The notes beneath the pieces are model-generated. The model ran no database searches, was not told the origin of the DNA, and saw only the letters and a program-made list of their open reading frames with translations. A stretch of 64,000 nucleotides of DNA from contig OZ038399.1 of NCBI GenBank assembly GCA_964036045.1, positions 20,481,670 to 20,545,669 on the forward strand, given 5' to 3'. The stretch's first letter is position 1. Every line of letters begins with the position of its first letter. Below are positions 11,301 through 23,900 of the stretch, piece by piece. The DNA comes from Eutreptiella sp. 'Long Island Sound 2002'. Its lineage: Eukaryota; Euglenozoa; Euglenophyceae; Eutreptiales; Eutreptiaceae. A program made the position numbers and the translations under genes.

Positions 11301-13880
11301 GCAGGGGCAGGGGCAGGGGCAGTGGCAGGGGCAGTGGTAGTGGCATGGGCATGGGCAGGGGCAGTGGCAGTAGCAGGGGCAGGGGCAGGGGCAGGGGCAG
11401 GGGCAGTGGCAGTAGCAGGGGCAGGGGCAGGGGAATGGGCAGGGGCAGTGGCAGTGGCAGGGGTATGGGCAGGGGCAGAGGCAGGGGCAGGGGGGGCAGG
11501 GGCAGGGGCAGGGGGGGCAGGGGCAGGGGCAGGGGCAGGGGCAGGGGCAGGGGCAGGGGCAGGGGCAGGGGCAAGGGCCGGGGCAGGCACAGTGGCAGGA
11601 GCAGGGGCACTGGGAGGGGCTAGGGCAGTGGCAGGGGCAGGGGCAGGGGCAGGGGCAGTGGCTGGGGCAGGGGCAGGGGCAGGGGCAGGGGCAGTGGCTG
11701 GGGCAGGGGCAGAGGCAGGGGCAGGGGCAGGGGCAGTGGCTGGGGCTGTGGCAGGGGCAAGGGCAGGGGCAGTGGCCGGGGCAGTGGCAGTGGCTGGGGC
11801 AGGGGCAGGGGCAGTGGCAGTAGCAGGGGCAGGGGCAGGGGCAGGAGCAGGGGCAGTGGGAGGGGCTAGGGCAGTGGATGGGGCAGGGGCAGGGGCAGGG
11901 GCATGGGCTGTGGCAGGGGCACTGGTAGGGGCAAGGGCAGGGGCAGTGGCAGGGGCAGTGGCAGTGGTAGGGGCAGGGGCAGGGGCAGTGGCAGTAGCAG
12001 GGGCAGGGGCAGGGGCAGGGGCAGGGGGGGCAGCGGCAGTAGCAGGGGCATTGGCTGGGGCAGGGGCCGGGGTAGGGGCAGGGGCATGGGGCAGGGGCAG
12101 TGGCTGGGGCAGGGGCAGGTGCAGGGGCCGGGGCTGGGCAGGGGCAGGGGCAGGGGCCGTGGCAGGGGCAGGGGCAGGGGCAGTAGCAGGGGCAAAGGCA
12201 GGGGCAGGGGCAGGGGCAGTGGCAGGGGAGGTGGTAGTGGCTGGGGCAGGGGCATGGGCAGTGGCAGTAGCAGGGGCAGGGGCAGGGGCAGGGGCAGTGG
12301 CAGGGGCAGGGGCAGGGGCAGGGGCAGGGGCAGTGGCAGTGGCAGGGGCAGGGGCAGGGGCAGAGGCTGGAGCAGGGGGGGCAGGGGCAGGGGCAGGGGC
12401 AGTGGCAGGGGCAGGGGCAGGGGCAAGGGCAGGGGCAGGGGCAGTGGCGGGAGCAGGGGCAGTGAGAGGGGCAGGGGCAGGGGCAGGGGCCGGGGCAGGG
12501 GCTGTGGGAGGTGCAGGGGCAGTGGCTGGGGCAGTGGCATGGGCAGATGCAGGGGCAGGGGCAGGGGCAGGGGCTGGTGCAGGGGCTGAAGCATGGGCAC
12601 GGGCAGGGGCAGGGGAAGGGGCATTAGCAGGGGCAGAGGAAGGGGCAGGGGCAGGGGTAGGGGCAGGGGCAGGGGCAGGGGCAGGGCAGTGGCAGGGGCA
12701 GGGGCAGGGGCAGTGGCAGGGGCAGGGGCAGGGGCAGTGGCAGTAGCAGTAGCGGGGGCAGGGGCAGGGGCAGGGGCAGTGGCAGTAGCAGGGGCAGGGA
12801 TAGGGGCAGGGGCAGGGGCGGTGGCAGTGGCAGGGGCAGGGGCAGGGGGGGCAGGGGCAGGGGCATGGGCAGGGGCAGGGGAGGGGCAGTGGCAGGAGCA
12901 GGGGCAGGGGCAGGGGCCGCGGCAGGGGCAGTGGCAGGAGCAGGGGCAGTGGGAGGGGCTAGGGCAGTGGCAGTGGCAGGGGCCGGGGCACGGGCAGGGG
13001 AGGAACAGGGGCAGTGGCTGGGGCAGGGGCAGGGGCAGGGGCAGGGGCAGGGGCAGTGGCAGGAGCAGGGGCCTTGGCAGGGGCAGTGGCAAGGGCAGTG
13101 GTAGTGGCTGTGGCAGGGGCTGTGGCTGGGGTTCGGGCTGGGGCTGTGGCTGGGGCCTGGGCAGGGGCTGGGGCGGTGGTTGGTGCTGGGGCAGTGGCTG
13201 GGGCTAGGGCAGTGGCAGGGGCGGGGGCCTGGGCCGGGGGGCAGGGGCTTGGGCCTGGGCATTGGCTTGGGCAGGGGCAGGGGCAGGTGTTGTGGTAGGT
13301 GTCGGGGCTTGGGCAGTGGCAGGGGCAGTGGCTGGGGGGGGGGCAGGGGCAGTGGCTTTGCTTCTGGCTGGGTCAGGGGCTGGTGCATTGGCTTTAGCAG
13401 GGGCTGGGGCAGGGCCAGGGGCAGGGGCAGTTGCAGCAGTAGAGGCTGTCTGGGGCATGGGCAGGGGGGGCAGGGGCATGGGCAGCAGCAGGTGCCGGGG
13501 CAGTGACAGTGGCAGGGTCAGGGGCAGGGGCAGAGGCCTTGGTAGGGGGGAGCTGCATGGGCAGCGGCAGTGGCAGGGGCCGGGGCAGGTGCTGTGGCAG
13601 AGGCAGGGGCAGGGGCAGGGGCAGTAGCGGGGGCAGTGGCAGGGGCAGGGGCAGCAGGTGCAGGGGCATGGGTAGTGGCAGGGGCTGGGGCAGGGGCAGG
13701 GGCTGTGGCATGGGCTGTGGCTGGTGCTCGGGCAGGGGCTGGGGCGGGCATGGGCAAGGGTAGGGGCAGTGGCAGGGGTAGGAGCAGGGGCATGGGCAGT
13801 GGCAGTTGCATTGGCAGGGGCAGGGGCAGGGGCAGGGGTAGGGGCAGGGGCAGTGGCCAGGGCACGGGCGGTGGCTGAGG

Positions 13881-14395
13881 CGTTCACCTTTTTTCGCTCC
13901 TCCTTCTTGTTCATTTACCGGCTTCTTCCCCGGATGTTCCAGTCCAGGGCGTCCGTCCGCATCCCCCCGGATGCTCCAGTCCACGGGGCGGCGTTTCTCG
14001 TCTCCACGGCCCCCCGGATGTTCCAGTCCAGGGGGCCGCCATCTTGCTTCTTGGCTACGCTCCGGTTGTTCCAGTCATTGGCAGTTGGCTGGCCCCCCGG
14101 ATGTTCCAGTCCAGGGGACCGCCTTCTTGCTCCTTCCCCGGATGTTCCAGTCCAGGGCCTCTGTCCACAGCCCCCCGGATGTTCCAGTCCAGGGGGCTGG
14201 GCCTGCATCTTGCTCTTTGGCCTCCTTCGGTCCGCAGCCCCCCGGATGCTCCAGTCCAGGGGGCCGTTATCTTGCTTCTTGGCCACGCAACGCCCCGGAT
14301 GTTCCAGTCCAGGGCCGTTGTGTCTCACCATGTGGTCCTGTCTCCTTCGGTCCGCAGTCCCCCGGTTGCTCCAGTCCAGGGGGCGGTTCTTCTTG
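13881..14395 (+). repeat. CCGGATGTTCCAGTCCAGG repeat block 1
   Basis: About ten copies of a ~20-bp motif with core CCGGATGTTCCAGTCCAGG, spaced irregularly by roughly 35 to 70 bp. The first is at about 13928. Variants include CCGGATGCTCC and CCGGTTGCTCC. The block opens with a pyrimidine-rich junction (CACCTTTTTTCGCTCCTCC) directly after the GGGGCA array. The same junction and motif recur at 17774-17984. Confidence 0.85.
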
Positions 14396-14483
14396 CCTTC
14401 GCGGGGCAGCGGCAGGAGCCAATGACAGGGACACAGGGACACAGGGACACAAAGCAAGTTGAGGCGGGTGCATGCGTTGTGGA
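14396..14483. other. Short spacer with GGGACACA triplet repeat
   Basis: Joins the CCGGATGTTCC block to the next repeat. It contains about three tandem GGGACACA units near 14428-14452. No gene seen. Confidence 0.6.
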
Positions 14484-14790
14484 CTCCTTGTTTTTGTCAA
14501 CGCCCAAGAGTAAGCGTGTTGTCTTTTTGCATTCATGTCTTTCTGTACTCCTTCTTCGTGGTGCAGACTCGTTGTTTTTCGCGACGCCCAAGAGCAAGAA
14601 TGTTGTCTTAATGCATTCATGCCATGCCACTTGTTACTTGACCCTTGTGTTGCGGACTCCTTGGTTTTCGCGACGCCCAAGAGTAAGCGTGTTGTCTTAA
14701 TGCATTCATGACACATGCTACTTAACCCTTGTGTTGCGCACTCTTTGTTTTTTGCGACGCCCAAGAGTAAGCGTGTTGCCTTAATGCATG
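14484..14790 (+). repeat. Imperfect ~80-90-bp tandem repeat, 4 copies
   Basis: Four imperfect copies, the last truncated by the following GGGGCA array. The shared core contains GACGCCCAAGAGTAAGCG and then TTAATGCATTCATG. The cores lie near 14501, 14582, 14671 and 14756. Spacing varies because the linkers differ in length. It is less GC-rich than its surroundings. No coding role is evident. Confidence 0.85.
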
Positions 14791-15346
14791 CAGGGGCTGG
14801 GGCAGGGGCAGGGGCAGGGGCAGTGGCAGGGGCAGGGGGGCAGGGGCAGGGGCAGTGGCAGGGGCAGGGGCGGGGGCAGGGGCAGGGGCAGGGGCAGGGG
14901 CAGGAGCAGGGGCAGTGGGAGGGGCAAGGGCAGAGGCAGGGGCAGGGGCCTGGGCAGGGGCAGGGGCAGGGGCAGTGGCAGGGGCAGGGGCAGGGGCAGG
15001 GGCAGGGGCAGTGGCAGGAGCAGGGGCAGTGGCAGGGGCAGGGGCAGGGGCAGGGGGAGGGGCAGGGGCAGTAGCAGTGGCAGAGGCAGGGGCAGGGGCA
15101 GGGGCACGGGCAGTGGCAGGGGCAGGGGCAGGAGCAGTGGCAGTGGCAGTAGCAGGGGCAGGGGCAGGGGCAGGGGCAGTGGCAGAGGCACGGGCAGGGG
15201 GGCAGGGGCAGGGGCAGGGGCAGGGGCAGGGTCGGGGGCAAGGGCAGGGGCAGTAGCAGTGACAGAGGCGGGGGCAGGGGCAGGGGCACGGGCAGTGGCA
15301 GGGGCAAGGGCAGGGGCAGGAGCAGGGGCAGTGGCAGTAGCAGGGG
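14791..15346 (+). repeat. GGGGCA hexanucleotide array 2
   Basis: About 555 bp of GGGGCA and variant hexamers, in the same orientation as the large array. It starts within the last truncated ~85-bp repeat and ends at a TTTGG triplet repeat near 15347-15361. Confidence 0.93.
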
Positions 15347-16814
15347 TTTGGTTTGGTTTGGGTCAAGGCCTGTGCCGGACGCCCTGGCCCATGGTCAGCA
15401 CTCGCCTTTGTGCCGACACGACTGGGCTAGGCGAATCGCGGTTGTCCGGTCCCAAGGCCTGCCGGACTGTTGACCGCCCCCGTACCCCGTGGTGGCACAC
15501 ACGGGAGGGAGATGCCGCCGTGCCTGTGTGTGTGGCGCGCGCGGGGCAGGAGGGCGGGGCGTGCATGCTGGTGGCGCTCGCAGGGCATGACGGGTCACAC
15601 GGCTGCGCCGCGCCTGGCCCTGCCCGCTGGCGCCGGTGCCGCTCCAGTGTTTCTGGTTTCCCCCGCTGCGGCTTGGTCCGTCCGTGTCGCCGCTTGTAGT
15701 GGCGTCCCGGCTGTTCGTGTGGTCGTCGGGTGTGAACCAGGGTCCGCCACCACCGGGCCCTGGCTGCTTGTGGTGGAGGCGCGTCGGGGGGGGGGGGGGC
15801 GTGTGGGGGGTTGTGTGATGCCTGGTGCTCCAGGCCCCGGCAGGGAGGCCATGGGAGCCTGACGCTGAGCCCGCCGGGGGAGTGTTCGGACTGGACACGC
15901 CGCCTCCCGGTCATTGACATGCTGCCAGCGGCCCCACGACTGCATGAGGCACGGGGGCGCGCTCCCTGGGCGCTCGACTGGGGGGGTCCACACCTCCTGA
16001 CTGCTCTAGGCACTGGTGGTGTTGTCGTGGACTGGACCATCCGCCCACGGCGCTGAGGGACGGCAGGAGGAGGGGCTCCAGGGCGCGCTGAGCGCTGCCC
16101 TGCCCTGGAGCCTGCCCGTGCTCGGGGCCTGGGTGGCGGTGCTACTGCCCGCGTAAACGGGGGGGCCCAGAGGGCACACCACCCGAGTGACCGCTCCGTT
16201 TGGAAGGGGGAGGGGGGGGCAGGGGTCGGCAGGTGGCTGTCTGGCCTCCAGGGGTCGCCCACAACTGAACTGGAGTGCACGGGGCTGTGCTGGCCTAGGC
16301 GTCTGTGATGAAGTTGGAGGGGCACGCGCACACCTGGAGGTTCCCTAGGCAGGCCGCTCAAGGGATACCCACAGCAGTCAATCTGCGAGCCCTTCACAGC
16401 CTCCACTTTTTAGGCCCTGAGGGTGCCGACTCCGTGCACCTCTCCCGTCGGGGGGCAGGCTGGGGGGGGGGGGGTAGTGGTGGTTGGGTCTACCTGCTCA
16501 CTTGTTTGGGAGAGGAGGACCACCTGCTGGGTTACCATGCGGGTCCCAGATCCCAACATACCCATCGTTCGGCGTCCGCTCCCTGTCCGTGAGGGGAGGG
16601 ACCTTGATCACCATGTGACGGCCTGCAGTGAGGGTGCGGGGGTGCGAGGGCATGCTGGGGGGGGGGGGGGCTGTGCTGGGCCTGCTTTCGGCCCCATTTC
16701 TGTTGGGGGGGGGGGGGGGCAGCAAAAGGCCTGCTCCCCTGTTTCCTGGTCCCCAAGGGGGACCAGCCCACGGCCTGCACCCTCGCTTTGTGGTGGCTGA
16801 AATTTGGGCCGACA
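15347..16814. other. GC-rich low-repeat island, no recognisable gene
   Basis: About 1.47 kb between the second and third GGGGCA arrays that shows no tandem structure by eye. It contains several long G runs, for example near 15789, 16464, 16659 and 16705. A 347-codon open frame on the minus strand (15363-16406) and shorter forward frames exist, but their composition (Pro, Arg, Ala, Gly) is what GC-rich DNA gives by chance, and I recognise no domain. A host gene fragment or regulatory segment cannot be excluded. Confidence 0.55.
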
Positions 16815-17773
16815 AGGGCAGTAGCAGGGGCAGGGGCAGGGGCAGGGGCTGGGGCAGGGGGGGCAGGGGCAGGGGCACGGGTAGTGGCAGGGGCAGGGGC
16901 AGGGGCTGGGGCAGGGGCAGGGGCAGTGGCAGGAGCAGGGGCAGTGGGAGGGGCAGGGGCAGTGGCAGGGGCAGGGGCAGGGGCAGGGGCAGGGGCAGGG
17001 GCAGGGGCTGCGGGAGGTGCAGCGGCAGTGGCAGGGGCAGGGGCAGGGGCAGATGCAGGGGCAGGGGCTGGGGCCGGGGCTGAGGCAGGGGCTCGGGCAG
17101 GGGCAGGGGCAGGGGCAGGGGCAGGGGCAGGGGCAGGGGCAGGTGCAGGGGCAGGGGCAGTGGCAGGGGCAGTGGCAGGGGCAGGGGCAGGGGCAGATGC
17201 AGGGGCAGGGGCAGGGGCAGGGGCAGTGGCAGGGGCGGTGGCAGGGGCTGGGGCAGGGGCACGGGCAGGGGCAGGGGCAGGTGCAGGGGCAGGGGCAGTG
17301 GCAGGGGCAGTGGCAGGGGCAGGGGCAGGGGCAGATGCAGAGGCAGGGGCAGGGGCAGGGGCAGGGGCCTGGGCAGGGGCAGGAACAGTGGCAGGGGCAA
17401 GGGCAGGGGCACCGGCAGGGGCAGTGGCGGTGGCAGGGGCAGGCGCAGGGGCAGTAGCAGGGGCATGGGCAGGGGCAGGGGCAGTGGCAGGAGCTGGGGC
17501 AGTGGCAGGGGCAGGGGCAGGGGCAGGGGCAGGGGTAGAGGCAGGGGCAGGGGCAGTGGCAGGAGCAGGGACAGTGGCAGGGGCAGTGGCTGGGGCAGGG
17601 GCAGGGGCAGAGGCAGGGGCAGGGGGGGCAGGGGCAGGGGCAGTGGCAGGGGCAGGGGCAGGGGCAGGGGCAGGGGCAGTGGCAGGAGCAGTGGCAGGGG
17701 CAGGGGCAGGAACAGTCGGAGGGGCAAGGGCAGTGGCAGAGGCAGGGGCAGGGGCAGTGGCTGGGGCAGGGGT
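16815..17773 (+). repeat. GGGGCA hexanucleotide array 3
   Basis: About 960 bp of GGGGCA and variants, in the same orientation as arrays 1 and 2. Blocks near 17140-17220 and 17280-17345 repeat the same order of variant hexamers (a GGTGCA and then a GATGCA unit), so this array also contains local duplications. Confidence 0.93.
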
Positions 17774-17984
17774 TGGTCACCTTTTCTCGCTTCTCCTTCT
17801 TGCTCGGTTCCTGATCACCGGCTTGTTCCCCGGATGTTCCAGTCCAGGGCGTCTGTCCGCATCCCCCCGGATGCTCCAGTCCAGGGGGCGGCGTTTCTTG
17901 TCTCCGCGGCCCCCCGGATGTTCCAGTCCAGAAGGCCGCCAGCATGCTTCTTGGCCTCGCCCCGGATGTTCCAGTCCAGGTCCG
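17774..17984 (+). repeat. CCGGATGTTCCAGTCCAGG repeat block 2
   Basis: Four copies of the motif found at 13881-14395, introduced by a very similar pyrimidine-rich junction (CACCTTTTCTCGCTTCTCC). The last copy runs directly into the first 215-bp satellite monomer. The repeated order of GGGGCA array, junction and motif suggests these elements were duplicated together. Confidence 0.85.
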
Positions 17985-20900
17985 TCGCGTGCAAGGGAGC
18001 CTAAACCTCACATTTGCACACACGGGCAAATTGGAGCAAATTCTCTGCTACAGGTGCGACGTGGTTCGTATGGTACGCGAACAGCATGATGCAGCTTGTT
18101 CTGGCCAGAGGGTTGAGTGGTCGAGATATGGGCAATACCAATTTGAAATGGTCATTGTGCGGGCACGCACTGTTCAGTTCAACCTGAAAATAGTGTCCTT
18201 CGCGTGCAAGGGAGCCTAAACCTCACATTTGCACACACGGGCAAATTCGGGCAAATTCTCTGCTACACGTGCGACGTGGTTGGTATGGTACGCGAACAGC
18301 ATGATGCAGCTTGTTGTGGCCAGAGGGTTGAGTGGTTGAGATATGGGCAATACCAATTTGAAATGGTCATTGTGCGGGCACGCACTGTTCAGTTCAACCT
18401 GAAAATAGCGTCCTTCGCGTGCAAGGGAGCCTAAACCTCACATTTGCACACACGGGCAAATTCGGGCAAAATCTCTGCTACATGTGCGAGGTGGTTCGTA
18501 TGGTACACGAACATCATGATGCACCTTGTTTTGGCCAGAGGGTTGAGTGGTCGAGATATGGGCAATACCAATTTGAAATGGTCATTGTGCGGGCACGCAC
18601 TGTTCAGTTCAACCTGAAAATAGCGTCACTCGTGTGCAAGGGAGCCTGAACCTCACATTTGCGCACACGGGCAAATTCGGGCAAATTCTCTGCTACACGT
18701 GCGGGGTGGTTCGTATGGTACACGAATAGCATGATGCAGGCTGTGGCCAGAGGGTTGAGTGGTTGAGATATGGGCAATACCAAATTGAAACGGGTATTTT
18801 GCGGGCACGCACTGTTCAGTTCAACCTGAAAATAGCGTCCTTCGCGTGCAAGGGAGCCTAAACCTCACATTTGCACACACGGGCAAATTCGGGCAAATTC
18901 TCTGCTACACGTGCGACGTGGTTCGTATGGTACACGAACAGCATGATGCAGCTTGTTCTGGCCAGAGGGTTGAGTGGTCGCGATATGGGCAACACCAATT
19001 TGAAATGGGCATTGTGCGGGCACGTATTGTTCAGTTCAACCTGAAAATAGCGTCCTTCGCGTGCAAGGGAGCCTAAACCTCACATTTGCACACACGGGCA
19101 AATTCGGGCAAATTCTCTGCTACATGTGCGGGGTGGTTCGTATGGTAAACGAACATCATGATGCAGCTTGTTCTGGCCGGAGGGTTGAGTGGTTGTGATA
19201 TGGGCAATACCAATTTGAAATGGTCATTGTGCGGGCACGCACTGTTCAGTTCAACCTGAAAATAGCGTCCTTCGCGTGCAAGGAAGCCTAAACCTCACAT
19301 TTGCACACACGGGCAAATTCGGGCAAATTCTCTGCTACACGTGCGACGTGGTTCGTATGGTACACGAACATCATGATGCACCTTGTTTTGACCAGGGGGT
19401 TCAGTGGTCGAGATATGGGCAATACCAATTTGAAATGGTCATTGTGCGGGCACGCACTGTTCAGTTCAACCTGAAAATAGCGTCCTTCGCGTGCAAGGGA
19501 GCCTAAACCTCACATTTGCACACACGGGCAAATTCGGGCAAATTCTCTGCTACACGTGCGACGTGGTTCGTATGGTACACGAACATCATGATGCAGCTTG
19601 TTCTGGCCAGAGGGTTAAGTGGTCGAGATATGGGCAATACCAATTTGAAATGGGCATTGTGCGGGCACGTACTGTGAAATTCAACCTGAAAATAGCGTCA
19701 TTCGCGTGCAAGGGAGCCTAAAGCCCAGATTTGCGCACACGGGCAAATTCGGGCAAATTCTCTGCTACACGTGCGTCGTGGTTCGTATGGTACACGAACA
19801 TTATGATGCACCTTGTTTGACCAGGGGGTTGAGTGGTCGAGATATGGGCAATACCAATTTGGAATGGTCATTGTGCGGGCACGCACTGTTCAGTTCAACC
19901 TGAAAATAGCGTCCTTCACGTGCAAGGGAGCCTAAACCTCACATTTGCACACACGGGCAAATTCGGGCAAATTCTCTGCTACACGTGCGACGTGGTTCGT
20001 ATGGTACACGAACATCATGATGCACCTTGTTTTGGCCAGAGGGTTGAGTGGTCGAGATATGGGCAATACCAATTTGAAATGGTCATTGTGCGGGCACGCA
20101 CTGTTCAGTTCAACCTAAAAATAGCGTCCTTCGCGTGCAAGGGAGCCTAAACCTCACATTTGCACACACGGGCAAATTCGGGCAAATTCTCTGCTACACG
20201 TGCGACGTGGTTCGTATGGTACGCGAACAGCATGATGCAGCTTGTTCTGGCCAGAGGGTTGAGTGGTCGCGATATGGGCAACACCAATTTGAAATGGGCA
20301 TTGTGCGGGCACGTACTGTTCAGTTCAACCTGAAAATAGCGTCACTCGTGTGCAAGGGAGCCTGAACCTCACATTTGCACACACGGGCAAATTCGGGCAA
20401 ATTCTCTGCTACATGTGCGAGGTGGTTCGTATGGTACACGAACATCATGATGCACCTTGTTTTGGCCAGAGGGTTGAGTGGTCGAGATATGGGCAACACC
20501 AATGTGAAATGGGCATTGTGCGGGCACGTACTGTTCAGTTCAACCTGAAAATAGCGTCCTTCGCGTGCAAGGGAGCCTAAACCTCACATTTGCACACACG
20601 GGCAAACTCGGGCAAATTCTCTGCTACACGTGCGAGGTGGTTCGTATGGTACACGAACAGCATGATGCAACTTGTTCTGGCCAGAGGGTTGAGTGGTCGC
20701 GATATGGGCAACACCAATTTGAAATGGGCATTGTGCGGGCACGTACTGTTCAGTTCAACCTGAAAATAGCGTCACTCGTGTGCAAGGGAGCCTGAACCTC
20801 ACATTTGCACACACGGGCAAATTCGAGCAAATTCTGTGCTACACGTGCGACGTGGTTCGTATGGTACACGAACCGCATGATGCAGCTTGTTCTGGCCAGA

Positions 20901-23900
20901 GGGTTGAGGGGTCGCGATATGGGCAACACCAATTTGAAATGGGCATTGTGCGGGCACGTACTGTTCAGTTCAACCTGAAAATAGCGTCACTCGTGTGCAA
21001 GGGAGCCTGAACCTCACATTTGCACACACGGGCAAATTCGGGCAAATTCTCTGCTACATGTGCGGGGTGGTTCGTATGGTACACGAACATCATGATGCAG
21101 CTTGTTCTGGCCGGAGGGTTGAGTGGTTGTGATATGGGCAATACCAATTTGAAATGGTCATTGTGCGGGCACGCACTGTTCAGTTCAACCTGAAAATAGC
21201 GTCCTTCGCGTGCAAGGAAGCCTAAACCTCACATTTGCACACACGGGCAAATTCGGGCAAATTCTCTGCTACACGTGCGAGGTGGTTCGTATGGTACACG
21301 AACAGCATGATGCAGCTTGTTCTGGCCAGAGGGTTGAGTGGTCGCGATATGGGCAACACCAATTTGAAATGGGCATTGTGCGGGCACGTACTGTTCAGTT
21401 CAACCTGAAAATAGCGTCACTCGTGTGCAAGGGAGCCTGAACCTCACATTTGCACACACGGGCAAATTCGGGCAAATTCTCTGCTACATGTACGAGGTGG
21501 TTCGTATGGTACACAAACATCATGATGCACCTTGTTTTGGCCATAGGGTTGAGTGGTCGAGATATGGGCAATACCAATTTGGAATGGTCATTGTGCGGGC
21601 ACGCACTGTTCAGTTCAACCTGAAAATAGCGTCCTTCGCGTGCAAGGGAGCCTAAACCTCACATTTGCACACACGGGCAAATTCGGGCAAATTCTCTGCT
21701 ACACGTGCGACGTGGTTCGTATGGTACACGAACAGCATGATGCAGCTTGTTCTGGCCAGAGGGTTGAGTGGTCGCGATATGGGCAACACCAATTTGAAAT
21801 GGTCATTGTGCGGGCACGTACTGTTCAGTTCAACCTGAAAATAGTGTCCTTCGCGTGCAAGGGAGCCTAAACCTCACATTTGCACACACGGGCAAATTCG
21901 GGCAAATTCTCTGCTACACGTGCGACTTGGTTCGTATGGTACACGAACAGCATGATGCAGCTTGTTCTGGCCTGAGGGTTGAGTGGTTGTGATATGGGCA
22001 ATACAAATTGGGAATGGTCATTGTGCGGGCACGCACTGTTCAGTTCAACCTGAAAATAGCGTCCTTCGCGTGCAAGGGAGCCTAAACCTCACATTTGCAC
22101 ACACGGGCAAATTCGAGCAAATTCTCTGCTACAGGTGCGACGTGGTTCGTATGGTACACGAACAGCATGATGCAGCTTGTTCTGGCCAGAGGGTTGAGGG
22201 GTCGCGATATGGGCAACACCAATTTGAAATGGTCATTGTGCGGGCACGCACTGTTCAGTTCAACCTGAAAATAGCGTCCTTCGCGTGCAAGGGAGCCTAA
22301 ACCTCACATTTGCACACACGGGCAAATTCGGGCAAATTCTCTGCTACACGTGCGGGGTGGTTCGTATGGTACACGAACATCATGATGCACCTTGTTTTGG
22401 CCAGAGGGTTGAGTGGTCGAGATATGGGCAATACCAATTTGAAATGGTCATTGTGCGGGCACGCACTGTTCAGTTCAACCTGAAAATAGCGTCCTTCGCG
22501 TGCAAGGGAGCCTAAACCTCACATTTGCACACACGGGCAAATTCGGGCAAATTCTCTGCTACATGTGCGGGGGGGTTCGTATGGTACACGAACATCATGA
22601 TGCAGCTTGTTCTGGCCGGAGGGTTGAGTGGTTGTGATATGGGCAATACCAATTTGAAATGGTCATTGTGCGGGCACGCACTGTTCAGTTCAACCTGAAA
22701 ATAGCGTCCTTCGCGTGCAAGGAAGCCTAAACCTCACATTTGCACACACGGGCAAATTCGGGCAAATTCTCTGCTACACGTGCGACGTGGTTCGTATGGT
22801 ACACGAACAGCATGATGCAGCTTGTTCTGGCCAGAGGGTTGAGTGGTCGCGATATGGGCAACACCAATTTGAAATGGGCATTGTGCGGGCACGTACTGTT
22901 CAGTTCAACCTGAAAATAGCGTCACTCGTGTGCAAGGGAGCCTGAACCTCACATTTGCACACACGGGCAAATTCGGGCAAATTCTCTGCTACATGTGCGA
23001 GGTGGTTCGTATGGTACACGAACATCATGATGCACCTTGTTTTGGCCAGAGGGTTGAGTGGTCGAGATATGGGCAATACCAATTTGGAATGGTCATTGTG
23101 CGGGCACGCACTGTTCAGTTCAACCTGAAAATAGCGTCCTTCGCGTGCAAGGGAGCCTAAACCTCACATTTGCACACACGGGCAAATTCGGGCAAATTCT
23201 CTGCTACACGTGCGAGGTGGTTCGTATGGTACACGAACAGCATGATGCAGCTTGTTTTGGCCAGAGGGTTGAGTGGTCGCGATATGGGCAACACCAATTT
23301 GAAATGGTCATTGTGCGGGCACGTACTGTTCAGTTCAACCTGAAAATAGCGTCCTTGGCGTGCAAGCGAGCCTAAACCTCACATTTGCACACACGGGCAA
23401 ATTCGGGCAAATTCTCTGCTACACGTGCGACGTGGTTCATATGGTACACGAATAGCATGATGCAGCTTGTTCTGGCCAGAGGGTTAAGTGGTCGCGATAT
23501 GGGCAACACCAATTTGAAATGGGCATTGTGCGGGCACGTACTGTTCAGTTCAACCTGAAAATAGCGTCACTCGTGTGCAAGGGAGCCTGAACCTCACATT
23601 TGCACACACGGGCAAATTCGGGCAAATTCTCTGCTACATGTGCGAGGTGGTTCCTATGGTACACTAACAGCATGATGCAGCTTGTTCTGGCCAGAGGGTT
23701 GAGTGGTCAGGATATGGGCAACACCAATTTGAAATGGGCATTGTGCGGGCACGTACTGTTCACTTCAACCTGAAAATAGCGTCACTCGTGTGCAACGGAG
23801 CCTGAACCTCACATTTGCACACACGGGCAGATTCGGGCAAATTCTCTGCTACATGTGCGAGATGGTTCGTATGGTACACGAACATCATGATGCACCTTGT

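Larger units (their letters stand above)
2955..13880 (+). repeat. GGGGCA hexanucleotide array 1 (10.9 kb)
   Basis: Long array of GGGGCA with frequent variant hexamers (GTGGCA, GGAGCA, GGGGTA, GGGGCT, GATGCA) and occasional GGGGGGCA interruptions. All G tracts lie on the plus strand. It reads as Ala-Gly, Arg-Gly or Gln-Gly dipeptides forward, and Pro-Leu, Pro-Ala or Cys-Pro on the reverse, so long open frames exist throughout. I treat these as low-complexity shadows. Variant hexamers are arranged in longer patterns that reveal internal duplications. Confidence 0.95.

Noticed and set aside
2965-13388. Large Pro-Leu, Pro-Ala, Cys-Pro, Gly-Arg and Ala-Gly open frames on both strands (up to 1124 codons)
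   Set aside because: These are translations of GGGGCA hexamers in each frame; low-complexity shadows without gene evidence.
15347-15361. Telomere-like TTTGG repeat
   Set aside because: Only about three short units; too few to call telomeric.
15363-16406. 347-codon minus-strand frame in the GC-rich island
   Set aside because: No recognisable motif, composition typical of random GC-rich sequence, and several competing frames overlap it.
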